A stretch of DNA of 5,357 nucleotides from Alphaproteobacteria bacterium (GTDB lineage Bacteria; Pseudomonadota; Alphaproteobacteria; Micropepsales; Micropepsaceae): positions 1-5,357 of the forward strand of contig CANBZE010000167.1 in the NCBI GenBank assembly GCA_947373775.1, read 5' to 3'. Positions 1 to 5,357 of the stretch are shown in pieces (the first letter of the stretch is position 1; every line of letters starts with the position of its first letter). Position numbers and translations under genes: made by a program. The notes beneath the pieces were generated by a model. That model was not told where the DNA came from and ran no database searches. It saw nothing but the letters and a program-made list of their open reading frames with translations.

Positions 1-155
1 GGGCCGCGCCGCCGAACCGGGTGGCGTTCGCGAACCTCGCCGAGCTCTACGACCAGAATCCGGACTTCCGGGCCCGCTATGAAGCCAAGGCTGAGGGGCT
101 CACCGACTATCTGGGCGCCGCCATGAAGCACTTCGCGCAGACCGAACTGGAATGA
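1..155 (+). CDS. C-terminal end of a probable MerR-family regulator with TipAS domain (5' truncated)
   Basis: Only the last 50 codons are in the window, read from base 3 to the TGA at 153-155. The visible peptide contains ANLAELYDQNPDFRARYE followed by AEGLTDYLGAAMKHFA. This matches the closing pattern of the TipAS domain: an (A/L)AE(L/M)Y helix, a D/N-P-x-F-x-x-x-Y-E segment, then a G-L-x-x-(F/Y)-L-x-x-A-(I/M) helix. In the family, TipAS is an all-helical pocket that binds thiopeptides or other amphipathic ligands. It is usually fused to an N-terminal MerR-type DNA-binding domain, so the whole protein would be a cytoplasmic ligand-responsive activator. The DNA-binding half lies outside the window, so a stand-alone TipAS protein is equally possible. 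The gene converges on mutL, with 36 bases between the two stop codons. The assignment rests on a short stretch read by eye. Confidence 0.6.
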   Translation, partial: AAPPNRVAFANLAELYDQNPDFRARYEAKAEGLTDYLGAAMKHFAQTELE

Positions 156-157
156 CT

Positions 158-184
158 CCCTCGCCCCGCGATGCGGGGCGAGGG
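158..184. terminator. Perfect 12-bp hairpin between convergent genes, probable bidirectional terminator
   Basis: Bases 158-169 (CCCTCGCCCCGC) and 173-184 (GCGGGGCGAGGG) are exact reverse complements separated by a GAT loop at 170-172. The stem is almost entirely G-C. It begins 3 bases after the plus-strand stop (155) and ends 7 bases before the mutL stop (192-194), so it fills the gap between two convergent genes. That position fits termination or 3'-end protection for both transcripts. Neither side has a T-run, so it is not a textbook intrinsic terminator. It may act as a stem-only terminator, a Rho-assisted end or an RNA-stabilising 3' structure. Confidence 0.7.
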
Positions 185-191
185 CTCTCGC

Positions 192-1973
192 CTACCGCCG
201 CCCGAACAGCCGCTCGATGTCGGCGAGCTTCAGTTCGACATAGGTCGGGCGGCCGTGGTTGCACTGGCCGGAATGGGGCGTGGTTTCCATCTCGCGCAAC
301 AGGGCGTTCATTTCCTCGGCATTCAGCCGCCGGCCCGCCCGCACACTCATGTGACAGGCCAAAGTGCCGGAGACTTCTTCCAGCCGCTCTTTCAAGGACA
401 AGGCATTGCCGGTCTCGGCGATTTCATCCGCCAAATCGCGCACCAAACCCTTCACATCCAGCTTGCCCAGCATGGCGGGGACTTCGCGCACCACCACCGC
501 ATCGGGCCCGAAACCTTCGACCACCAGGCCCAGCTCGGCCAGCTCGGCGGCGCGGGCGCTGACGCGAGTGACTTCCGATGGGTCCAGATCCACCACTTCG
601 GGGATCAGCAGCGGCTGGCGATGGACACCACCATTAGCCAACGCCTTCTTCATGCGCTCATAGACCAGCCGCTCATGGGCGGCATGCTGGTCGACGATGA
701 CGATACCGTCGGCGGTCTGGGCCACGACATAGGTTTCGTGCAACTGCGCCCGCGCCACGCCCAGCGGTGTATCGGCCATTGTTTCAATGGGCGCTTCTTC
801 CATGCGCACCGACATCGGCACGGAGCTGGGCACGTAAGCCTGCGGCGCTTCGCGCATCCCGCCGCCGGAAAAAATGTTGGGGGAACTGAAGGGCGACGGC
901 GCCTGTCTTTGGAACGCTGCCAGGGCCGAGGACGCCACGGTGGTGGAGGCGCGCTGGCCGCTGGCTTCGATAGCGTGTTTCAGCGCCCCAACGATCAAGC
1001 CGCGCACCAGTCCGGCGTCGCGAAAGCGTACTTCGGTCTTGGCCGGATGCACATTCACGTCCACGAAGCTGGGATCGCAATCCAGGAACAGCGCCAGCGC
1101 CGGATGGCGGTCGCGCGCCAGAAAATCGGCATAGGCGCCGCGCACCGCCCCCACCAGCAGCTTGTCGCGCACCGGCCGGCCATTGACGAACAGGAACTGC
1201 ATGGCGGCATTGGCGCGGGTGTAGGTTGGCAGCCCGGCATAGCCGGACAGTGAAATGCCCTCGCGCCCCGCTTCGACGCGGGCGGCATTGTCGCCAAAGT
1301 CGCGGCCCATGATGCGGGCCAGGCGCGGCAGCCTTCCGTCCATCAAATCAGGCTCGGCAGCCAGATCCAGCGCCCGGCGCCCATCCAATGTCAGGGTGAA
1401 CCCGATATCGGGGCGCGACATCGCCAGCCGCTTGACGATGTCGATGATCGCCAGATCTTCGGAACGGGTGGATTTAAGAAACTTCAGCCGCGCCGGGGTG
1501 GCATAGAACAGCTCGCGCACTTCGGCGCGGGTGCCGTGCTGGCCCGATGCCAGAAACGCCGCCGGCCGCGGGCCCTCAATCTTGCCGCCATCCACCTTGA
1601 TCTCCGCCGCCTCGCCGCCTGCCATGCGGCTGGTGAGGCTGAGACGCGCCACCGCCCCGATGGAGGGCAGCGCCTCGCCGCGAAAGCCCATGGTGACGAT
1701 GTGGGAGAGATCGTCCTCGCCATTGGTGACCGGCAGTTTGGAGGTGGCATGCCGCTCGATCGCCAGCCGCAGGTCATCGGCGCTCATGCCGATGCCGTCA
1801 TCTTCCACCAGCAGCAGGTCGGCGCCGCCATTGGAGGCGGCGATGTCGATGCGGGTGGCGCCCGCATCCATCGCATTCTCCACCAGTTCCTTGATCGCGG
1901 CGGCCGGACGCTCCACCACTTCGCCGGCGGCGATGCGGTTGACCGTGCCTTCGGAAAGCCGCCGGATCGCCAT
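192..1973 (-). CDS. mutL: DNA mismatch repair protein MutL, endonuclease-competent type
   Basis: This 593-residue protein couples mismatch recognition by MutS to strand incision and excision. The N-terminal GHKL ATPase is intact: KELVEN with E29 and N33, D58 in [13 protein letters not shown] at 75-79, and GFRGEAL at 96-102. The transducer domain with FVNGRPV (262-268) and [13 protein letters not shown] (305-317) follows, then a linker of about 80 residues (roughly 335-410). The C-terminal dimerisation domain carries the metal-dependent nickase motifs: [12 protein letters not shown] (428-439, fitting DQHA(X)2E(X)4E), ACHMSVRAG (539-547) and QCNHGRP (570-576). QPLLIP (453-458) fits the beta-clamp-binding pattern QxxLxP. 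In the family these motifs mark MutL proteins that nick DNA themselves, as in bacteria without MutH. The ATG is fixed by the family-typical N-terminus ([20 protein letters not shown]) and a GGAG five bases upstream. It overlaps the pgi stop as TAATG, so translation is probably coupled. Confidence 0.97.
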   Translation of the reverse strand: MAIRRLSEGTVNRIAAGEVVERPAAAIKELVENAMDAGATRIDIAASNGGADLLLVEDDGIGMSADDLRLAIERHATSKLPVTNGEDDLSHIVTMGFRGEALPSIGAVARLSLTSRMAGGEAAEIKVDGGKIEGPRPAAFLASGQHGTRAEVRELFYATPARLKFLKSTRSEDLAIIDIVKRLAMSRPDIGFTLTLDGRRALDLAAEPDLMDGRLPRLARIMGRDFGDNAARVEAGREGISLSGYAGLPTYTRANAAMQFLFVNGRPVRDKLLVGAVRGAYADFLARDRHPALALFLDCDPSFVDVNVHPAKTEVRFRDAGLVRGLIVGALKHAIEASGQRASTTVASSALAAFQRQAPSPFSSPNIFSGGGMREAPQAYVPSSVPMSVRMEEAPIETMADTPLGVARAQLHETYVVAQTADGIVIVDQHAAHERLVYERMKKALANGGVHRQPLLIPEVVDLDPSEVTRVSARAAELAELGLVVEGFGPDAVVVREVPAMLGKLDVKGLVRDLADEIAETGNALSLKERLEEVSGTLACHMSVRAGRRLNAEEMNALLREMETTPHSGQCNHGRPTYVELKLADIERLFGRR

Positions 1974-3274
1974 TACGTCTCCGCCAAATACTGCCGGGTC
2001 AGCACCTTGGCTTCTTCGACACCGGGTTGATCAAACGGATCAACCCCCATCAACCGGCCCATGACGATGGTCTCCAGCATGAAATGCATCATCAGGGCGC
2101 CCACTTCGAACTCGTCCACCCGGGGCATATGGATCACCCGCACCGGGCGGCCATTCTTGAACAATGTCTGCGCGGTGGCGCGGGCTTCGGCATCCACCAG
2201 ATCGCCCAATGTCTTGCCCGCCAGATACGGCACGCCGATCTGCTTGGCGCGGGCGGCGGGCACCGAGGCGCCCTCGCCCTTGGTATCGACCGTCATGATG
2301 GTGAACAGCGCATTGCCCGGCCCGTCGCGAAACAGCTGCAACTGGCTGTGCTGGTCCACCGGACCCAGCACCGACACCGGCGTGGAGCCCTTGCCGTCCT
2401 TGCCCAGGCTCTCGGCCCACAATTGCCGCCACCAGCCGCCGAAGATCGCCAGCTTGTCGGCATAGGGCCATAGGATGGTGGTGGCCAACTTGCCACCTTC
2501 CGCCAAAGCGTGATGCAGCGCTGCGCCGCGCGCCACGGCCGAATCCTGCGCCGTCTTGGCATTCAACGTCTGGTCCAGCACCGCCTGCGCGCCCTTGCGC
2601 AGCGCCTTGGCGTCCAGCTTCATCATCAACGCCGGCAAAAGCCCCACCACCGTCAGCACCGAATAGCGGCCGCCCACCCCGGTGGGATGATCCAGAGTCG
2701 GCGCGCCGATGCTTTCCGCAAAATCGCGCAACGGGCTCTTGTGCGGCTCCGTAATAATCGTGAAGTGCTTCTTGATGTTCTTGACGCCGGCCTTCTTCAG
2801 CGCGGCTTCCGCCGACAGCACCTGGGACAGGGTCTCGGCCGTGCCGCCGGATTTTGAGATGCAGATGAAATGGGTCTTGGTGATGTCCAGCCCCTTGTCC
2901 ACCCGCTTGAGCACGCCGCGCCAGCTGAGCGGATCGGGATTGTCGTGGAATTCAACAAAGGCGCGCTTGGTGGATTTCTTGCTCAGCACCGTCAGCGCCT
3001 GGCCGCCCAGGCTGGAACCGCCGATGCCCAGCACCGCCACGGTCTTCATGCCCTTGCCGATGGTCGCCGCCAGGGCCTGCGCTTTCTTGAGGTCGTCGGT
3101 GCGCGAGGGGATCTGCAGCAGCTCCAGCGATTTGGATTTGTGCTGGTCGCGCAGCCAGTCCAGCGCATCGCCGGCGCGTGCCAGCGAAGCGTCGTAAACA
3201 GCCTTGGGCGGAGCGCCCTTGCCGGTCAGCGCAAGGTCGAGAGAGATGTTCAGCGGGGATTTTGAATCTGGCAT
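1973..3274 (-). CDS. pgi: Glucose-6-phosphate isomerase (short bacterial form)
   Basis: This cytoplasmic enzyme interconverts glucose 6-phosphate and fructose 6-phosphate at the head of glycolysis and gluconeogenesis. The 433 residues contain two SIS-type sugar-phosphate folds. GIGGSSLGG (83-91) and SKSGGTAET (140-148) fit the phosphate-binding loops. [11 protein letters not shown] (198-208) matches the first PGI signature and [18 protein letters not shown] (406-423) the second. By alignment with known PGIs, the likely catalytic base is E288 in WAESLGK, the ring-opening histidine is H309 in GPVDQHSQ, and the active-site lysine is K423. The length fits the roughly 430-450 residue form of Bacillus and many alphaproteobacteria, not the roughly 550-residue E. 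coli form. An in-frame TGA at 3283-3281 lies three codons before the ATG, so no earlier start exists. No clear Shine-Dalgarno precedes it; the bases just before ATG are ACCCTCC. It follows the M16 gene after a 65-nt gap and overlaps mutL by one base. Confidence 0.96.
   Translation of the reverse strand: MPDSKSPLNISLDLALTGKGAPPKAVYDASLARAGDALDWLRDQHKSKSLELLQIPSRTDDLKKAQALAATIGKGMKTVAVLGIGGSSLGGQALTVLSKKSTKRAFVEFHDNPDPLSWRGVLKRVDKGLDITKTHFICISKSGGTAETLSQVLSAEAALKKAGVKNIKKHFTIITEPHKSPLRDFAESIGAPTLDHPTGVGGRYSVLTVVGLLPALMMKLDAKALRKGAQAVLDQTLNAKTAQDSAVARGAALHHALAEGGKLATTILWPYADKLAIFGGWWRQLWAESLGKDGKGSTPVSVLGPVDQHSQLQLFRDGPGNALFTIMTVDTKGEGASVPAARAKQIGVPYLAGKTLGDLVDAEARATAQTLFKNGRPVRVIHMPRVDEFEVGALMMHFMLETIVMGRLMGVDPFDQPGVEEAKVLTRQYLAET
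1979..1982 (-). promoter_or_regulatory. Shine-Dalgarno of mutL inside the end of pgi
   Basis: On the minus strand GGAG (1982 to 1979) is followed by ACGTA and then the mutL ATG at 1973-1971. It lies within the last codons of pgi, and the pgi stop TAA (1975-1973) shares one base with the mutL ATG. This supports the chosen mutL start and suggests ribosomes finishing pgi can re-initiate on mutL. Confidence 0.7.
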
Positions 3275-3339
3275 GGAGGGTCACTCTATCAGACGGATTT
3301 CAGATACCGCCCCCAAGCCCATCCAATCATCAACAGGCT
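3275..3339 (-). promoter_or_regulatory. 65-nt gap upstream of pgi, possible weak promoter
   Basis: This is the only non-coding gap on the minus strand and the only place a separate pgi-mutL promoter could sit outside coding sequence. A TTGATG at 3333-3328 resembles a -35 box, but the hexamer 17 bases on (GCGGTA) is a poor -10. TGATAG (3289-3284) resembles a -10 but has no good partner. No terminator-like hairpin and no purine-rich ribosome binding site are visible. Read-through from the M16 genes is equally plausible. This is inference only. Confidence 0.2.
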
Positions 3340-4785
3340 TTAGGGCTTTTTGTCGACCTTGGGCGCCGGTACCGGGCCCGCCAAAGGCTTGTCAGCGGGC
3401 TTTGACGCCGGTGTGACACTGCCGGGGGCCGCTCCCGGGGCAGGCACGGGTGCGGGGCGGACCGGCGGGCGCGGAATCTGCGGCGCGCCGCGGCCTTCGG
3501 CCGGGCTGCCGCCGATCACCACCGTCAACCGCGCCGGATCGAACAGCTTTTTGGACACGCGCTTCACGTCAGCCAGGGTGACCGCCTGGATCATGGCATT
3601 GCGGCGGGCGACATAGCCGATGTCCAGGTTCTGGCGCTGGAAGGCGCCCAATTGGGACGCCGTGCCGCTGTTGGAGGCAAAGGCCAGCGGGAAGCTGCCG
3701 GTCAGATAGGTCTTGGCGTCGTCCAGTTCCTGCTGCGTCGGACCGTTCCTGGAGAACTCGGTCAGGGTATCGCGCACCACCTGCACGGTCTGGCGGATAG
3801 CATCGGCGCGGGTGGCGACCGAGCCCTGCAGGATGCTGGCCTTGCTGTAGGAGGTCAGCGAGGTGGAGATGCCGTAGGTCAGCCCGCGCTTGACCCGCAC
3901 TTCATCGGTCAGGCGCGAGGAAAAACCGCCTCCGCCCAGGATGTAATTGGCGACATAGCCGGGAATAAAATCCGGGTCATGGCGCATGATGCCCGGCAGG
4001 CCGAAGCTGGCGGTAGGCTGCGGCACCGGCAAGGCAATGACATGCACGCCGGGCGCACCCAACCGCCCGACATTGGGCAAGCCCGGCGCGGCGGCGCCTG
4101 ACACGGGCTGGAAGGTATCGCCGAGCAGCTTGGCCAGCACCGGCGCGGTGATGTCGCCGGCCACCGCCACTTTCAAACCATTCTTGACCCAGTGCGTACG
4201 GGCGAAGCTTTTCAGGTCACTGGCATTGATGGCCGAAATGCTGTCGATCTCGCCGGTGATGGGATGGGCATAGGCATGGCCGCCAAAGAATTCGCGCATG
4301 AAGCCTCTGGAGGCCACACGTTGCGGCTCGGCCTGTTCCTGCTGCAGCGACTGGATGATCTGGGTGCGCACGCGTTGCAGCGCTTCACCTTCGAAACGCG
4401 GATGGGTCAGCGCCAGTTGCAGCAGATGCAGCGCTTCGGGCGCATTTTCCTTCAGGGTGGAAATGGAGATGGTCAGGTAGTCGCGCTCGGCCCGCGCCGT
4501 AAAGGAAATGGCTTTGTTGGCCAGCGCTTCGTGAAACGCCTTGGAATCCAGGTTGCCCGCGCCCTCGTCGATCATGGCGCCGGTAAAGGCCGCCAGTCCC
4601 GCCTGGCCTGCCGGATCATAGGCTGAACCGGCCGGCAGCGAGATGTTGAACGAAACGATGGGAACAGTGTGGTCTTCGGCGAACCAGACTTCGGCCTTTT
4701 TGCCCAGATCGATGTTCTGAATGTTGGCGGCTTGCGCGGGCGCGGCCAGCACGGTCAAGGCGAGCACGGCGAGAAGGCGTTTCAT
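3340..4785 (-). CDS. Exported M16-family peptidase-like protein, non-catalytic subunit
   Basis: This 481-residue protein has the M16B (processing peptidase-like) layout. MKRLLAVLALTVLAAPAQA is a clear signal peptide with probable cleavage after A19, so the protein acts in the periplasm. The N-terminal M16 domain (about 25-220) includes VSFNISLPAGSAYDP. Where active members carry HxxEH, this protein reads GLAAFTGAM (63-71), with A66, G69 and A70 replacing the two histidines and the glutamate. It therefore should not bind catalytic zinc. The C-terminal domain (about 245-430) keeps the RGLTYG motif (R300, Y304), which in M16B heterodimers is the R/Y pair that the inactive subunit contributes to substrate binding. 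Residues 432-481 form a Pro/Ala/Lys-rich tail ending DKKP, beyond the fold. The start is set by the signal peptide, the GGAGG six bases upstream and the ATGA overlap with the preceding M16 gene. A start 36 codons earlier (4893) would bury the signal peptide and is unlikely. Confidence 0.9.
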   Translation of the reverse strand: MKRLLAVLALTVLAAPAQAANIQNIDLGKKAEVWFAEDHTVPIVSFNISLPAGSAYDPAGQAGLAAFTGAMIDEGAGNLDSKAFHEALANKAISFTARAERDYLTISISTLKENAPEALHLLQLALTHPRFEGEALQRVRTQIIQSLQQEQAEPQRVASRGFMREFFGGHAYAHPITGEIDSISAINASDLKSFARTHWVKNGLKVAVAGDITAPVLAKLLGDTFQPVSGAAAPGLPNVGRLGAPGVHVIALPVPQPTASFGLPGIMRHDPDFIPGYVANYILGGGGFSSRLTDEVRVKRGLTYGISTSLTSYSKASILQGSVATRADAIRQTVQVVRDTLTEFSRNGPTQQELDDAKTYLTGSFPLAFASNSGTASQLGAFQRQNLDIGYVARRNAMIQAVTLADVKRVSKKLFDPARLTVVIGGSPAEGRGAPQIPRPPVRPAPVPAPGAAPGSVTPASKPADKPLAGPVPAPKVDKKP

Positions 4786-5357
4786 TTGGCGCCTCCCGGG
4801 ATCAGGTAGCCGGTGACGGCCTGCTTCTTGGACAGAAGCTGCGCCGCCTTGCGCACATTCTCGGCGCTGACGGCGCGGATGCGGGCGGGCCATTCATTCA
4901 CATCGTCCACCGTCAGGCCGATGGTCAGGGCCTGGCCGTAAGCAGATGCCATCGCGAACTGGCTGTCGCGGCGGAAGGTGACGCCGGCGATCAGCTGGGT
5001 CTTGGCGCGCGCCAGGTCGGCATCCCGCGGCAACGCCAGGGCGCTGACGCCCAACACCTGATCCATCGCCTTTTCCAGGGCTTCCAGCGACACGCCGGGC
5101 CGCGGCACGGCATAGACCGAGAATTCGGCCGCGTCGCGGACATTGCCGTCGTAACTGGCGCCGGCATCGCTGGCCAGTTTCTTCTGCTCCACCAGCACAC
5201 GGTAGAGCACCGAGGTCTGGTCCCCGCCCAGCAGCTGGGCGAAGGTTTCCAATCCCTCGGCCTGGCCTGGCGTGCCCACCGCATAGGACGGCACGCGGTA
5301 TATCCGGCTGAACACCGGCACCCGCGCATCGGCGCGGGTGATGGACATGCGGGTTTC
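4782..5357 (-). CDS. C-terminal part of an M16-family zinc peptidase (5' truncated)
   Basis: The frame is open to the window edge, so 191 C-terminal residues are visible, starting E-T-R-M-S-I-T-R-A-D. The methionine at 5348 is internal, because the ETR before it continues the family pattern of an R-(V/M)-(T/S)-x-x-D-A-R-V strand. The visible part is the second M16 domain. It has SRIYRVPSY, a helix with AEGLETFAQLLGGDQTSVLYRVLVE, then LASDAGASYDG (a probable substrate-contact segment), RPGVSLEALEKAMDQVL, and the closing AENVRKAAQLLSKKQAVTGYLIP, a typical M16 end. The HxxEH zinc site and any signal peptide would lie upstream, outside the window. Because the next gene encodes the inactive partner, this one is expected to be the active subunit, but that cannot be seen here. 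Its TGA overlaps the next gene's ATG as ATGA, so the pair is probably translated together and assembled as a periplasmic heterodimer. Confidence 0.88.
   Translation of the reverse strand, partial: ETRMSITRADARVPVFSRIYRVPSYAVGTPGQAEGLETFAQLLGGDQTSVLYRVLVEQKKLASDAGASYDGNVRDAAEFSVYAVPRPGVSLEALEKAMDQVLGVSALALPRDADLARAKTQLIAGVTFRRDSQFAMASAYGQALTIGLTVDDVNEWPARIRAVSAENVRKAAQLLSKKQAVTGYLIPGGAK
4792..4796 (-). promoter_or_regulatory. Shine-Dalgarno deciding the start of the second M16 gene
   Basis: On the minus strand GGAGG (4796 to 4792) is followed by CGCCAA and the ATG at 4785-4783. It is a strong site at good spacing, inside the last codons of the preceding gene. It favours the signal-peptide start over the longer in-frame start at 4893. 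Confidence 0.75.

Noticed and set aside
171..1253. A 360-codon open frame on the plus strand opposite mutL
   Set aside because: It runs antisense to a clearly functional mutL with all family motifs. Its product is His/Gln/Gly-rich with no recognisable domain, as expected for the complement of GC-rich codons, and it starts inside the terminator hairpin.
1531..2064. Plus-strand open frames of 164-177 codons opposite the mutL N-terminus
   Set aside because: They are shadows of the conserved ATPase-domain coding sequence, with low-complexity translation and no upstream ribosome binding site of note.
3335..3350. GGCTTTAGGGCTTTTT near the end of the M16 gene, looking at first like a terminator T-run
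   Set aside because: The T-run is on the plus strand, opposite to transcription, and the preceding bases form a direct rather than inverted repeat, so no hairpin forms.
3491..3503. Small inverted repeat CGGCC-TTC-GGCCG
   Set aside because: It is a 5-bp stem inside the M16 coding sequence, of a kind expected by chance in GC-rich DNA.
4786..4893. A 36-codon N-terminal extension of the second M16 gene
   Set aside because: It would place an Arg-rich segment before a classic signal peptide and overlap the preceding gene by over 100 bases. The GGAGG and ATGA overlap support the start at 4785.

Overview
The window is GC-rich and almost fully coding. It looks like chromosomal DNA from an alphaproteobacterium. 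The evidence is the codon bias, an endonuclease-type MutL with the alphaproteobacterial style of C-terminal motifs, and two tandem periplasmic M16 peptidase-family genes close to mutL. I cannot place it to genus from sequence alone. No mobile element, CRISPR array, tRNA or rRNA is visible.

Nearly everything lies on the minus strand. Reading in the direction of transcription from the right edge: (1) the C-terminal part of an M16 peptidase-family protein, cut by the window end; (2) a second, exported M16 protein that overlaps it by four bases (ATGA), lacks the zinc-binding HxxEH motif and ends in a Pro/Ala/Lys-rich tail; (3) a 65-nt gap; (4) a short-form glucose-6-phosphate isomerase (pgi); (5) mutL, whose start codon overlaps the pgi stop codon by one base (TAATG). 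On the plus strand at the left edge, a convergent gene ends. Its last 50 residues resemble the TipAS ligand-binding domain of MerR-family regulators. The 36 bases between it and mutL hold a perfect 12-bp inverted repeat, a likely shared terminator hairpin.

The two M16 genes probably encode two halves of one envelope proteolysis complex, with one active and one inactive subunit. pgi and mutL are functionally unrelated (central carbon metabolism and mismatch repair) but appear co-transcribed and translationally coupled. The apparent long plus-strand reading frames opposite mutL, pgi and the M16 gene are antisense shadows of GC-rich coding sequence.

I do not see a previously undescribed system here. 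The points worth a second look are the pgi-mutL coupling, the inactive M16 subunit with its unusual tail, the hairpin between convergent genes, and the absence of a ribosome binding site in front of pgi.
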